A stretch of 17,979 nucleotides of DNA from an uncultured Bacilli bacterium (GTDB taxonomy: Bacteria; Bacillota_I; Bacilli_A; RF39; UBA660). The stretch is taken from the NCBI GenBank assembly GCA_947630935.1, contig CANRJL010000005.1:1-17979 (forward strand), read 5' to 3'. A program made the position numbers and the translations under genes. The notes beneath the pieces are model-generated. The model was not told the origin of the DNA, ran no database searches, and worked only from the letters and a program-made list of their open reading frames with translations. Shown here piece after piece: positions 1 to 8,523 of this stretch (its first letter is position 1; the number at the start of each line of letters is the position of its first letter).

Positions 1-2120
1 TATTCTTTAATTAATGACAAACTAACTTTTTCTTTTTCTTTATCGATACTATCAACATAAACATTTACAATATCTCCAACTTTAACAACATCCATCGGAT
101 TTTTAACAAATTCCTTACTCATTTTTGAAATATGAACTAAACCATCATTATGTAAGCCAATATCAATAAATGCTCCAAAACTTAAAACATTCCGAACCGT
201 TCCCTGTAATTCCATTCCAACTTTTAAATCATCAATAGTTAAAATATCACTTTTTAAAATTACATCATCTAAAGAATCACGATAATCAATACCAGGAGTT
301 TTAAGCTCTTCTAGAATATCATTTATAGTATAGACATCACTTTCTAAAATATTAGCAAGATGTTCTACATCAACATTTTCTAAACATTTTTTAGCTTCTT
401 CCGTCCCAATTTTCTTAACATCAAAATTTAATTCTTCCATAATTTTATTAGTAAGTTCATAACTCTCCGGATGAATTCTTGTTTTATCCAAAGGATTTTC
501 ACCATCATTAATTCTTAAAAAACCAATCGCTTGTTCATATATCTTAGGCGTAAACCCACTTAATTTTAACAATTCACTTCGTTTAGTAAATGGTTTATTT
601 TTTCGAAATTCTAATAAACTATTAATACATTTTTTCGTAAGACCCGAAATATAATTTAGAATACTTGCACTAGCTGTATTAACATTCACACCAACTTCAT
701 TAACAATTTTACTAACTGTAAAAGAAAGGGCATTTTTTAATTCTTTTTGATTAACATCATGTTGATACTCTCCAACCCCAATACTTTGTGGGTCAATTTT
801 AACAAGTTCACTTAATGGGTCTTGAATTCTTCTTCCTATCGAAATAGCACTCCGTTTTTCAACAGTTAAATCAGGAAATTCACTAATAGCCAAAGGACTT
901 GCTGAATAAACAGATGCTCCAGCTTCACTCACTAAATTATATAAAACATTACTGCCTTTGATAGTATTTGCCACAAAAGCTTCACTTTCTCTTGAAGCAG
1001 TTCCATTGCCAATCGCAATAATATCAACATGATACTTATTAATCAAAGATTTTAACACTTCAGCACTTTTTTCAACTTCATTTTTCGGTTCATGCGGATA
1101 AATCGTAGCAATTTCCAAAACATCACCAAACGGATTCAAAACTGCTAACTTACAACCAGTCCGAAAAGCGGGGTCAAAACCTAATACAACTTTATTTTTA
1201 ATTGGTTTTGTAAGTAATAAATGTTCTAAATTATCTTGAAAAGTAACAATCGCTTTAGCACTAGCTTCTTCCGTTAAATTAGCTCTTATTTCTCTTTCAA
1301 CACTTGGATATATTAATCTTTTTAGAGAATCACTAATCGCGTCTTTTACCTCATTAACAACAAAAGAATTAGAATTTTTAACAATCTTACTTTCCAAATA
1401 ACTTTTAATTTTATCTTTATCATAATCAAGACTAATACTTAATATACCTTCATCTTCGCCCCTATTCATTGCAAGCACTCGATAATGTTTAGCATAACGA
1501 ATAGGCTCTTGTAAATCATAATACATTTCATAAGTCTTTTTCTCATCAACTGCATTTTTCTTTTTCTTACTGCAAATCATTCCATGATGCATAATTTCAT
1601 TTTTAATATATTTACGATAATAAGCATTATCACTAACCCATTCACTAATAATATATTTAGCCCCAGTTATAGCTTCATCACTAGGCATATCAAAATTTTT
1701 CGTTAAAGAACTTATATCCCCATTAACCGGAAAACTCATCATCATTTTAGCTAAAGGTTCTAGTCCCAATTTAATAGCTTCACTAGCCTTAGTCTTTTTC
1801 TTCTCTTTAAAAGGTCGATATAAATCTTCAACTTCGCTTAATTTTAAACAAGCATTAATACTATTTCTTAATTCCTCAGTCATTAAATCTTTTTCCGTAA
1901 TTAATCTAATAACATCTTCTTTTCTCTTACTTAAATTTTCTAAATACTCATATTCTTTTTCAATAACTCGAATTTGTTCTTCATCTAAAGAACCTGTTGC
2001 TTCTTTCCTATAACGGGCTATAAAAGGAATTGTAGCTCCTTCACTTAATAATTTTAAAACAGCTTCTACTGAAGAAACCGAAATATTTAATTGCTTTGCT
2101 AATACTTCTTTATTATTCAT
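1..2120 (-). CDS. tex: Tex, S1-domain RNA-binding transcription accessory protein (C-terminus cut by window edge)
   Basis: Reading down from ATG at 2118-2120 gives 706 codons open to the left edge. The order of domains is that of Tex: a helical N-terminal region with the conserved stretch around IPFIARYRKE, a YqgF/RNase H-like domain starting near residue 310 (motif LGFDPAFRTGCKLAV), helix-hairpin-helix repeats around residues 460-530 (NTASASILNYISGL, then LLKLSGFTP), and an S1 domain from about residue 630 (GTVRNVLSFGAFIDIG...GLVHIS). Family members are about 715-730 residues, so only the last few are missing. Tex is a cytoplasmic nucleic-acid-binding protein linked to transcription and RNA turnover. 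The start overlaps the lgt stop by 8 nt and is preceded by AAGGAG (2127-2132) with 6-nt spacing, so the two are co-transcribed and probably translationally coupled. Confidence 0.95.
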   Translation of the reverse strand, partial: MNNKEVLAKQLNISVSSVEAVLKLLSEGATIPFIARYRKEATGSLDEEQIRVIEKEYEYLENLSKRKEDVIRLITEKDLMTEELRNSINACLKLSEVEDLYRPFKEKKKTKASEAIKLGLEPLAKMMMSFPVNGDISSLTKNFDMPSDEAITGAKYIISEWVSDNAYYRKYIKNEIMHHGMICSKKKKNAVDEKKTYEMYYDLQEPIRYAKHYRVLAMNRGEDEGILSISLDYDKDKIKSYLESKIVKNSNSFVVNEVKDAISDSLKRLIYPSVEREIRANLTEEASAKAIVTFQDNLEHLLLTKPIKNKVVLGFDPAFRTGCKLAVLNPFGDVLEIATIYPHEPKNEVEKSAEVLKSLINKYHVDIIAIGNGTASRESEAFVANTIKGSNVLYNLVSEAGASVYSASPLAISEFPDLTVEKRSAISIGRRIQDPLSELVKIDPQSIGVGEYQHDVNQKELKNALSFTVSKIVNEVGVNVNTASASILNYISGLTKKCINSLLEFRKNKPFTKRSELLKLSGFTPKIYEQAIGFLRINDGENPLDKTRIHPESYELTNKIMEELNFDVKKIGTEEAKKCLENVDVEHLANILESDVYTINDILEELKTPGIDYRDSLDDVILKSDILTIDDLKVGMELQGTVRNVLSFGAFIDIGLHNDGLVHISKMSKEFVKNPMDVVKVGDIVNVYVDSIDKEKEKVSLSLIKE

Positions 2121-2916
2121 GTTTAACTCCTTCATAATACAAATTTTCATACTTTCCTTGCCGACTAATAAAAATAAAACCTATAATAGCTCCAATAAAT
2201 AAACAAATACTTACCAACTGGGCAACCTTTATACCTCCAAACATCAAAGAATCAGTCCGCAATGCTTCAATAAAAAAACGTCCTAAACTATACCACATTA
2301 AATAAAAACAAGTTTGAATACCTATTTTTAACTTTTTAAAACGTCTGATAACAATAATTATCATAACTCCTATAATACACCAAATAGATTCATAAAAAAA
2401 AGTTGGATGATAATAAATACCATTAATATTCATACCTTTAATAATAAAATCAGGAATATGAATTGTCTTTAAAAAGGCCAACGAAACTGCTCTTCCATGA
2501 GCTTCCATATTAAAAAAGTTTCCCCATCTTCCAATTGCTTGCCCTAACAAAACACAAGGAACAGCCATATCTATTATTTTAAGAAATCTAACATTATACT
2601 TTTTACAATAAAAATAAATAGCTAATGTTCCAAAAATTAACCCCCCATGAATAGCAAGACCACCTTCCCAAATTTCTAAAATAGAAATAGGATTATGAAT
2701 ATAAATATTCCAATTAAACAAAACATAATATATTCTTGCCCCTAAAAAGCCAAAAATCAAAGCCCAAAAAGCCATATTAAAAATAAAATCTTTGGGATAA
2801 GAAAACTTCTTACTTTCATGTATTAACCACATAATACCTACAAAAACACTTATTAATAATAAAAAAGAATACCATTTAATCTCAATAATTCCTAAATTAA
2901 ATAATACTGGATTCAA
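2113..2916 (-). CDS. lgt: Prolipoprotein diacylglyceryl transferase, TTG start
   Basis: Lgt is an integral membrane enzyme that moves diacylglyceryl from phosphatidylglycerol to the lipobox Cys of prolipoproteins, the first step of lipoprotein maturation. The 267-residue product has about seven hydrophobic segments, the conserved EGGLAIHGG segment (His about residue 90, equivalent to the essential E. coli His103) and the signature GRWGNFFNMEAHG at about 129-141, plus the late Arg in GRFFIEALRTDS. Length is normal for the family. The start is TTG at 2914-2916, chosen because a strong Shine-Dalgarno (GGGAGGGGAG, 2921-2930) lies 4 nt upstream and the family N-terminus (NPVLFNLGIIEIKWYS) follows directly. 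It heads a two-gene unit with tex and is divergent from the 3010 gene. Confidence 0.97.
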   Translation of the reverse strand: MNPVLFNLGIIEIKWYSFLLLISVFVGIMWLIHESKKFSYPKDFIFNMAFWALIFGFLGARIYYVLFNWNIYIHNPISILEIWEGGLAIHGGLIFGTLAIYFYCKKYNVRFLKIIDMAVPCVLLGQAIGRWGNFFNMEAHGRAVSLAFLKTIHIPDFIIKGMNINGIYYHPTFFYESIWCIIGVMIIIVIRRFKKLKIGIQTCFYLMWYSLGRFFIEALRTDSLMFGGIKVAQLVSICLFIGAIIGFIFISRQGKYENLYYEGVKHE

Positions 2917-2920
2917 TAAA

Positions 2921-2930
2921 CTCCCCTCCC
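2921..2930 (-). promoter_or_regulatory. Ribosome binding site deciding the TTG start of lgt
   Basis: On the minus strand GGGAGGGGAG precedes TTG with TTTA between them. No ATG lies at a suitable distance, so this site fixes the non-ATG start. Confidence 0.75.
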
Positions 2931-2937
2931 TTATAAA

Positions 2938-2946
2938 ATTATATCA
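2938..2946 (-). promoter_or_regulatory. Extended -10 promoter of lgt-tex
   Basis: The minus strand reads TGATATAAT (TG at 2945-2946, TATAAT at 2938-2943), a perfect extended -10. The 17-bp-spaced -35 position (2961-2966) reads TTTCAA, which is poor, so the extended -10 probably carries the promoter. The predicted transcript starts near 2931, just before the Shine-Dalgarno. The -35 position coincides with that of the divergent promoter for the 3010 gene. Confidence 0.5.
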
Positions 2947-2960
2947 AAAAAAAAGAATAC

Positions 2961-2989
2961 TTGAAATATAAAATCAGAAAAAGTATAAT
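2961..2989 (+). promoter_or_regulatory. SigA-type promoter of the 3010 gene
   Basis: TTGAAA (2961-2966), a 17-bp spacer and TATAAT (2984-2989) form a near-consensus vegetative promoter. The expected start point (about 2996) falls at the beginning of the Shine-Dalgarno AGGGAG (2996-3001), which leaves a leader of only about 14 nt. Confidence 0.7.
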
Positions 2990-3009
2990 TTTAATAGGGA
3001 GTTGAAAAT

Positions 3010-3702
3010 ATGAATTGGAAAAAGTTTTTAATAGCCATATTAAATTTAGAAAGAATGCCAGACAAATTAGAACCTTATATATTAGAAAAAACAGTTTTTT
3101 TTATGAATTTATTGATGCCCAATATAACACCTGAAGAAATATTATGTAAAGAAATCAATTTATTACATGATGAAAAAAGCCAAGAAAATTACCTTGCTTT
3201 TTATAATGAAATTATTAATGAATTAAAAATTGAAAGAAGAAAAAATTTAACCCTAAACGATTTATTAAACCCTCAAAATTCTCTTATAGAAATGCAATTT
3301 AATAGAGATATCCAATACTTCTTTAAAATAGAAAAAAATATTTTACGAGCTGATGTTTTATATAGTAACAAAGAACAAGACATATGCACCTATTTTTATG
3401 ATTTAAATGAATTAAAAGAAATTACAAATTTAAAAGAAAACTATAAAAATATATTTGAATTTATTACTAGTCAAGAATTTCAAACTCAAATTAGTCCCCA
3501 AGTTTCTATAATATCGTTAATTAAAGCTGATGTTTATCAAAAACCCAAAACTCAAGTTATATATATCGAAGAAAATGGAAAAACAACATCTATTCCCAAA
3601 AATACTCAAAAAAGCATTGAACAAGTATTAAAAAATCACAACGAAGTAGTTACAAACACAATTTCCGATTCAATATATTTAAAAAGAAAAAAACAATTTT
3701 AA
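3010..3702 (+). CDS. Hypothetical protein, 230 residues
   Basis: I do not recognise this protein. It is a soluble, Lys/Glu/Asn-rich sequence with no signal peptide, no clear membrane helix and no catalytic motif I can name. The N-terminal 90 residues look helical (MNWKKFLIAILNLERMPDK, then MNLLMPNITPEEILCKEINLL). The middle (about 95-135) reads like alternating strands. The basic tail ends KRKKQF. The start is ATG at 3010 with AGGGAG 8 nt upstream. It is a single-gene unit: its own strong promoter upstream and a hairpin terminator 20 nt downstream, divergent from lgt and convergent with surface paralog A. It could be a lineage-specific cytoplasmic protein; no function is inferred. Confidence 0.75.
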   Translation: MNWKKFLIAILNLERMPDKLEPYILEKTVFFMNLLMPNITPEEILCKEINLLHDEKSQENYLAFYNEIINELKIERRKNLTLNDLLNPQNSLIEMQFNRDIQYFFKIEKNILRADVLYSNKEQDICTYFYDLNELKEITNLKENYKNIFEFITSQEFQTQISPQVSIISLIKADVYQKPKTQVIYIEENGKTTSIPKNTQKSIEQVLKNHNEVVTNTISDSIYLKRKKQF

Positions 3703-3722
3703 TTAATTATCAGCAATATCTG

Positions 3723-3756
3723 CCATTAAATATATAATTTAATGGTTTTATTTTTT
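3723..3756 (+). terminator. Rho-independent terminator after the 3010 gene
   Basis: CCATTAAAT (3723-3731) pairs with ATTTAATGG (3737-3745) around a 5-nt loop. A T-rich run follows (TTTTATTTTTT, 3746-3756). The opposite strand lacks a T run directly after the stem, so use by convergent paralog A is uncertain. Confidence 0.8.
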
Positions 3757-3775
3757 ATGATGATTATTCTATTTA

Positions 3776-4975
3776 TCACTGAAACACAAATGGTGAAGTA
3801 CTAGTGCCAGTTCCACTTTTTAATGTAACTGAAGGAAGTAAATAAACTACTGGTCGAAAAGAAGGAGTAGTTACTGTCGGACTTGACATAGTTATTGAGC
3901 CCGAAAGACTCAAAGTAAAAACCCGTTTAACAGAACTACTGGACGTAATTGTCCATTCCTCATTACCTGAACCTGACTTATACAACCAATTATTAGCCGC
4001 ACAATTGTTAGAACTATAAGAAATTAAAGCTGCTTTTAAACAAGTATCTCTTACATCTCCACCAACTGCATACCCATAATCGCTTGGTGACATTAAACCT
4101 ACTTTTCCTGTCCATGAAAATTTGCCAGGAGTAGATGCACTTCCAACAGATGCTAACTCATTTTCAAAAAAAGATCTTGCATCATAATCTCTATAAGCAT
4201 TAGCATCAACAGCACCTAGTCTCCATATAACACTTGCTACCAAAGCATTACTAGCATATGATCTACCTTGCAAATAAGTATTTAGTGATGCAGCAGACCA
4301 ATCATTACTCGCCTCACTATTCCAAGCACGTCCAGATAACGCATTATTTCTAATTAACTTTAAAACACCGTTATAAATTGTAGTATTAATATTAATACCA
4401 TTCATAGAACCAATTATTCGCCATAATTCTCCATTAAAAGAAACATAATTATTCGGACTTAACCCTATATATCTTAAATTATTTTTTGATGAATCATCAT
4501 AGGCTAATTGACTATCCGCATTTCCGGTTGTCCCGGCAATTTTAGCTAAAATACAATCTAAACTTCCACTTCCTTTTTCACATGCTTTATCAACTATAGT
4601 CATTTTTCTAAAATATAATGCACATCTAGTTTTGGCTTTAGTTAAATTTTTTATTGTTGGTTCCCATGTTGCAGAATTCCATGATATTGTCGTATTATTA
4701 TCACATACGGCTTTATCAAATATTAAATTGTCAGCATTATCTTTTTGGGGCATTTCTTCCAACCAAGTACTCCCATTATAAAATGCAAAATAAACATCAC
4801 TTTTGCCATAATAATTTACTTTACCGTTTACAAACTCAAAACTTTTATTAACTTGATACAATGAAAACGTTCTACCTAACAATAGACCTATTCCTAATGT
4901 ACATAAAATAGCAATTGTTCCTAATATTATTTTTTTTCTATTCTTTCTTAACTTTTCTAATTTTTTTAGTTTCAT
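3776..4975 (-). CDS. Membrane-anchored surface protein, paralog A (shared N-module plus Trp/Ser-rich C-terminal domain)
   Basis: The 399-residue product starts with a basic tail (MKLKKLEKLRKNRKK), one membrane helix at about 15-34, then an extracellular module to about residue 123 (FSLYQVNKSFEFVNGKVNYYG..., Cys91, Cys118 in TRCALYF). This module recurs in the genes at 13648 and 14771. There is no lipobox or clear signal-peptidase site, so I infer an N-in membrane anchor. The rest (about 155-399) differs from B and C. It resembles a domain I recall as common in gut Bacillota surface proteins (VSFNGELWRIIGS, LSGRAW, GLMSPSDYGYA, SFRPVVYLLPSVTLKSGTGT), possibly DUF6273-like with a C-type-lectin-like fold; that assignment is from memory. 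The gene ends in TGA. It is preceded by its own poly-G promoter, and a G-poor ribosome site (GTAGG) precedes ATG. Function unknown; adhesin or antigen is an inference. Confidence 0.85.
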   Translation of the reverse strand: MKLKKLEKLRKNRKKIILGTIAILCTLGIGLLLGRTFSLYQVNKSFEFVNGKVNYYGKSDVYFAFYNGSTWLEEMPQKDNADNLIFDKAVCDNNTTISWNSATWEPTIKNLTKAKTRCALYFRKMTIVDKACEKGSGSLDCILAKIAGTTGNADSQLAYDDSSKNNLRYIGLSPNNYVSFNGELWRIIGSMNGININTTIYNGVLKLIRNNALSGRAWNSEASNDWSAASLNTYLQGRSYASNALVASVIWRLGAVDANAYRDYDARSFFENELASVGSASTPGKFSWTGKVGLMSPSDYGYAVGGDVRDTCLKAALISYSSNNCAANNWLYKSGSGNEEWTITSSSSVKRVFTLSLSGSITMSSPTVTTPSFRPVVYLLPSVTLKSGTGTSTSPFVFQ

Positions 4976-5002
4976 GGGTTATAGCCTACTTTCTTATTGA
5001 AA

Positions 5003-5035
5003 ATTGTAGCATATAACCCCCCCCCCATGAGTCAA
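5003..5035 (-). promoter_or_regulatory. Poly-G spacer promoter of surface paralog A (G10, 21-bp spacing)
   Basis: On the minus strand TTGACT (5035-5030) is followed by CAT, ten G (5026-5017), TTATATGC, then TACAAT (5008-5003); TGCTACAAT is an extended -10. The -35/-10 spacing is 21 bp, 4 above the optimum. The predicted start point is about 20 nt before ATG. The same layout stands before paralogs B and C. A 7-bp inverted repeat (TTTTGAA-AA-TTCAAAA, 5041-5056) abuts the -35 on its upstream side. Confidence 0.75.
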
Positions 5036-5056
5036 TAGATTTTTGAAAATTCAAAA

Positions 5057-5662
5057 TTATTTTATAATTTCACTTATCCCGTGTTCACATAAATTAATAA
5101 TTAAATCATCTATATTATTATTAAATACAAAACCTTTCATTCCCAAAGATTCTCCAGTTTTAATATTTTCCAACATATCATCTATCAAAAAACATTCTTC
5201 AGCTTTAATATTAAAATTTTCCAATAATTTAAAATAGATTTCTTTATTAGGTTTTACCATATGATAATCACAAGATAAAACCCATCCATCTATCTTTTGA
5301 AAAACAGGTAATTGTTTTAAATATTTAGCAGTTTCTTCATTATTATTTGACAATATAAAAATTTTATAATTATTATCTTTTAATCTATTTAATAAATCTA
5401 ACATTTCATTATTAAAAGGTCGATATTTATAATAATTTAACAATATTTTTTGAACATTCTCTTCAATTTTATAATCAAATTTACAATTATTAAAATGTTC
5501 TTCTATTGTTTCTTCACCCAAATCTAATCTATTCCAATTATTAAAAAATTCCTTTTTAATATTATTCTTAATTTCATCTGTTAATTTAATATTTTCTAAA
5601 ATAATTGCTGGTTTATCTTTTAATAATACATTTCCTAAATCAAATACAATATTTTTAATCAT
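5057..5662 (-). CDS. HAD-superfamily phosphatase (subfamily IA, YihX-like)
   Basis: A 201-residue HAD hydrolase. Motif I is FDLGN with nucleophile Asp8; motif II is ILSN with Ser105; motif III is MVKPNK with Lys137; motif IV is IDD with Asp161-Asp162. A helical cap lies between motifs I and II. The FDLGNVL start, SCDYHMVKPNKEIY and FIDD-like end resemble E. coli YihX (sugar phosphate phosphatase), but the substrate cannot be read from sequence. I chose ATG at 5660-5662, two bases after the uvrA TAG, because motif I then sits at the N-terminus as usual. An ATG at 5686 in the same frame would add eight residues and overlap uvrA. The gene is co-transcribed with uvrA and has no promoter of its own that I can see. 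Confidence 0.88.
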   Translation of the reverse strand: MIKNIVFDLGNVLLKDKPAIILENIKLTDEIKNNIKKEFFNNWNRLDLGEETIEEHFNNCKFDYKIEENVQKILLNYYKYRPFNNEMLDLLNRLKDNNYKIFILSNNNEETAKYLKQLPVFQKIDGWVLSCDYHMVKPNKEIYFKLLENFNIKAEECFLIDDMLENIKTGESLGMKGFVFNNNIDDLIINLCEHGISEIIK

Positions 5663-5664
5663 AA

Positions 5665-8469
5665 CTATAAATACTTCTTTAACCATTGACCAGTATAAGA
5701 TTTTTCATTTTTACTTACTTCTTCCGGCGAACCAGTAGCAACTACTGTTCCCCCGCCAACTCCACCATCTGGCCCTAAATCAATAATATAATCAGCAACT
5801 TTAATTACATCTAAATTATGTTCAATAACAACCACTGTATCCCCATTATCAACAATTCTATTTAAAATAACAATTAATTTCTTTATATCAGCACTATGAA
5901 GACCAGTTGTAGGCTCATCTAAGATAAACAAACTTTTACCAGTTGGTTTTTTCTGTAATTCTTTTGATAATTTTACTCGCCCAGCTTCACCACCCGATAA
6001 AGTAGGTGCACTTTGTCCAAGTTTAATATATGATAAACCTACATCCATTAAAACATCTAACTTTCTTTTAATAGTTGGAACATTTTCAAAAAACTTAACA
6101 GCTTCACTAACCCTCATATCTAATACTTCACTAATATTTTTACCTTTATAACGTATATCTAATATTTCTTTATTATAACGAGTTCCTCCACATACTTCAC
6201 AAGGAACATACACATCAGGTAAAAAATGCATCTCAATTTTCTTGACACCATCACCCCAACAAGCTTCACAACGTCCACCTTTAACATTAAAAGAAAATCT
6301 ACCTTTATCATATCCGTGCATTTTACTTTCTTTCGTATTAGCATATAAATCTCTAATATCGTCAAAAACACCAACATAAGTAGCCGGATTACTTCTTGGA
6401 GTTCTTCCTATAGCATCTTGACTAATCATTACTACTTTATCAATATTTTCTAAGCCTTTAATTTCTTTACACTTTCCAGGTTCTTCTTTACTATGATACA
6501 ATTTTTGAGCAACTGTCTTATATAAAATTTCATTTACTAAAGAACTTTTACCAGAGCCAGATACTCCCGTTACACATATAAATTTTCCTAAAGGAAACTT
6601 CACATTTATTTTACGCAAATTATTTTCTTCAGCTTTTACTACTTGTAAATATTTGCCATTTCCTTTACGCCTTTTCTTTGGAACTTCAATTTTTTCTTTA
6701 CCACTTAAATAACGACCTGTAATACTCTCCGCACATTTCATAACATCTTCTGGGGTTCCACAAGCTACAACATAACCACCTTCTTCGCCAGCTTTCGGAC
6801 CAATATCAACCAAATAATCACAAGCTAACATTGTATCTGTATCATGTTCAACAACAATTAAAGTATTTCCTAAATCACGCATTTCCTTTAAACTAGCAAT
6901 AAGCTTTTCATTATCCTTTTGATGTAAACCAATACTAGGTTCATCTAACACATACAATACCCCCGATAATTTACTTCCAATTTGAGTAGCTAAACGAATA
7001 CGTTGTGATTCTCCGCCCGATAATGTTCCAGCTTTCCGATGAAGCGATAAATATTCAAGACCAACATTTATTAAAAAATTTAACCGATGATTTATCTCTG
7101 TCAATAACAAATGACTAATATTTTCTTGTTCTTTACTCAATTTCAAAGAATTCAAAAAATCTCTTAATTCTTTAATACTCATTTCAGTCAAATCATAAAT
7201 ATTCTTCCCATTAATATAAACAGCTAAAACACTATCTTGTAAACGAGTTCCATGACAAACAGGACAATCCATTTCAATCATAAAACCTTCTAGCCAATCT
7301 CTAATCCACGCACTAGAAGTTTCCATATAACGTCGTTCTAAATTATTAATAACCCCTTCAAAATAATCATTAGCATATCTCACATTACCATTTTTAGCTA
7401 CATATTTAATAGGAATAGGATCAGGAGTTCCATATAAAATATATTGAAACTTATCTTTAGGAATATCTTTAATAGGAGCATTATAATCTATATCATAATA
7501 ATCACAAACAGCTTTAAAAGTAGTATTCATAATACTATTATCATTATTATAAGCAACAATAGCGCCTTCACTTAAACTTTTATCTTTATTAGGAATAATT
7601 AAATTTTCACTAATCTTTAACTTTGTCCCCAACCCTTTACAAGCCGGACAAGCTCCATAAGGACTATTAAAAGAAAACAATCTTGGTTCTAATTCTGGTA
7701 TTGAATAATTACATTTTAAACAAGCATAATGTTCACTCATTAAAATTTCCTCGCCACCAATAATATGAATAATAACTTTTCCATTAGCCAATTTTGTACT
7801 AGCTTCTATAGCTTCAAAAATTCTAGAACGTTCCTCACTATTTAAAACTATTCGGTCAATAACAACATCTATATTATCTTTTTTATTTTTTTCTAAAACA
7901 ATTTCTTCATCCAAAGAATAATTTTTTTCATTAACTCTAACTCTTGCATATCCTTTACTTCTTAAATCATCAAACAAATCTTTATGAGTTCCTTTTTCAC
8001 CATGCACAATAGGCGCCATTATCTCTAATTTAGTACCTTCTTCATACTCCATAACTTTATTTGTCATTTCTTCAATACTTTGACTTTTAATAGGAACATG
8101 ATGCTTAGGACAATAAGGCACACCTATTCGCGCAAATAAAAGTCTTAAAAAATCATATATTTCTGTAATAGTCCCAACTGTACTTCGTGGATTTTTATTC
8201 GTTGTTTTTTGGTCAATTGAAATACTTGGACTTAACCCCTCAATACTATCAACATCAGGTTTCTCAATACCTCCAATAAATTGTCTAGCATATGCTGATA
8301 AACTTTCCACATATCTTCTTTGCCCCTCAGCAAAAATCGTATCAAACGCTAAACTACTTTTACCAGAGCCAGATACTCCAGTCATTACAATTAATTTATT
8401 CTTAGGTAATTCAATATTAATATTTTTTAAATTATTTTCCCTTGCTCCTTTTACAATAATCTTATCCAT
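5665..8469 (-). CDS. uvrA: Excinuclease ABC subunit A
   Basis: UvrA is the DNA-damage-sensing ATPase of nucleotide excision repair; it loads UvrB on lesions. At 934 residues it is full length (E. coli 940). It has Walker A GVSGSGKS at 31-38, the YVESLSAYARQF and GLSPSISIDQKTTNKNPRSTVGT segments, a first zinc module (CLKC...CPAC), signature LSGGESQRIRLA with LDEPSIGLH, a second GVSGSGKS, a second zinc module (CEAC...CEVC) and a second ATPase half ending LDEPTTGLH. The second signature reads LSGGEAGRVKL, where Gln is usual in place of the Gly after EA. ATG is preceded by GGAG at 8-nt spacing. uvrB is not in this window. Its promoter may contain a LexA half-site. Confidence 0.98.
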   Translation of the reverse strand: MDKIIVKGARENNLKNINIELPKNKLIVMTGVSGSGKSSLAFDTIFAEGQRRYVESLSAYARQFIGGIEKPDVDSIEGLSPSISIDQKTTNKNPRSTVGTITEIYDFLRLLFARIGVPYCPKHHVPIKSQSIEEMTNKVMEYEEGTKLEIMAPIVHGEKGTHKDLFDDLRSKGYARVRVNEKNYSLDEEIVLEKNKKDNIDVVIDRIVLNSEERSRIFEAIEASTKLANGKVIIHIIGGEEILMSEHYACLKCNYSIPELEPRLFSFNSPYGACPACKGLGTKLKISENLIIPNKDKSLSEGAIVAYNNDNSIMNTTFKAVCDYYDIDYNAPIKDIPKDKFQYILYGTPDPIPIKYVAKNGNVRYANDYFEGVINNLERRYMETSSAWIRDWLEGFMIEMDCPVCHGTRLQDSVLAVYINGKNIYDLTEMSIKELRDFLNSLKLSKEQENISHLLLTEINHRLNFLINVGLEYLSLHRKAGTLSGGESQRIRLATQIGSKLSGVLYVLDEPSIGLHQKDNEKLIASLKEMRDLGNTLIVVEHDTDTMLACDYLVDIGPKAGEEGGYVVACGTPEDVMKCAESITGRYLSGKEKIEVPKKRRKGNGKYLQVVKAEENNLRKINVKFPLGKFICVTGVSGSGKSSLVNEILYKTVAQKLYHSKEEPGKCKEIKGLENIDKVVMISQDAIGRTPRSNPATYVGVFDDIRDLYANTKESKMHGYDKGRFSFNVKGGRCEACWGDGVKKIEMHFLPDVYVPCEVCGGTRYNKEILDIRYKGKNISEVLDMRVSEAVKFFENVPTIKRKLDVLMDVGLSYIKLGQSAPTLSGGEAGRVKLSKELQKKPTGKSLFILDEPTTGLHSADIKKLIVILNRIVDNGDTVVVIEHNLDVIKVADYIIDLGPDGGVGGGTVVATGSPEEVSKNEKSYTGQWLKKYL

Positions 8470-8523
8470 AAAACCAACTCCATCTATAGTTTAACCAAAG
8501 AAAATAATTTCATTAGCAAAAAT

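Noticed and set aside
2946..2954. Run of nine A (T on the minus strand) within the lgt promoter spacer.
   Set aside because: A/T runs of this length are common in so AT-rich a genome, and lgt is a housekeeping gene, so phase variation is not a sensible reading.
4654..4851. Plus-strand open frame within paralog A, and others inside uvrA (6159-6377), the 8618 gene and cotJC (12918-13160, minus).
   Set aside because: They lack ribosome sites and family similarity and lie fully over well-supported genes on the other strand or in another frame.
4930..4937. Eight-base A/T run early in the coding region of paralog A that could cause frameshift switching.
   Set aside because: It encodes the expected Lys-rich stretch before the membrane helix, is AT-background length, and is not conserved as a run in B and C.
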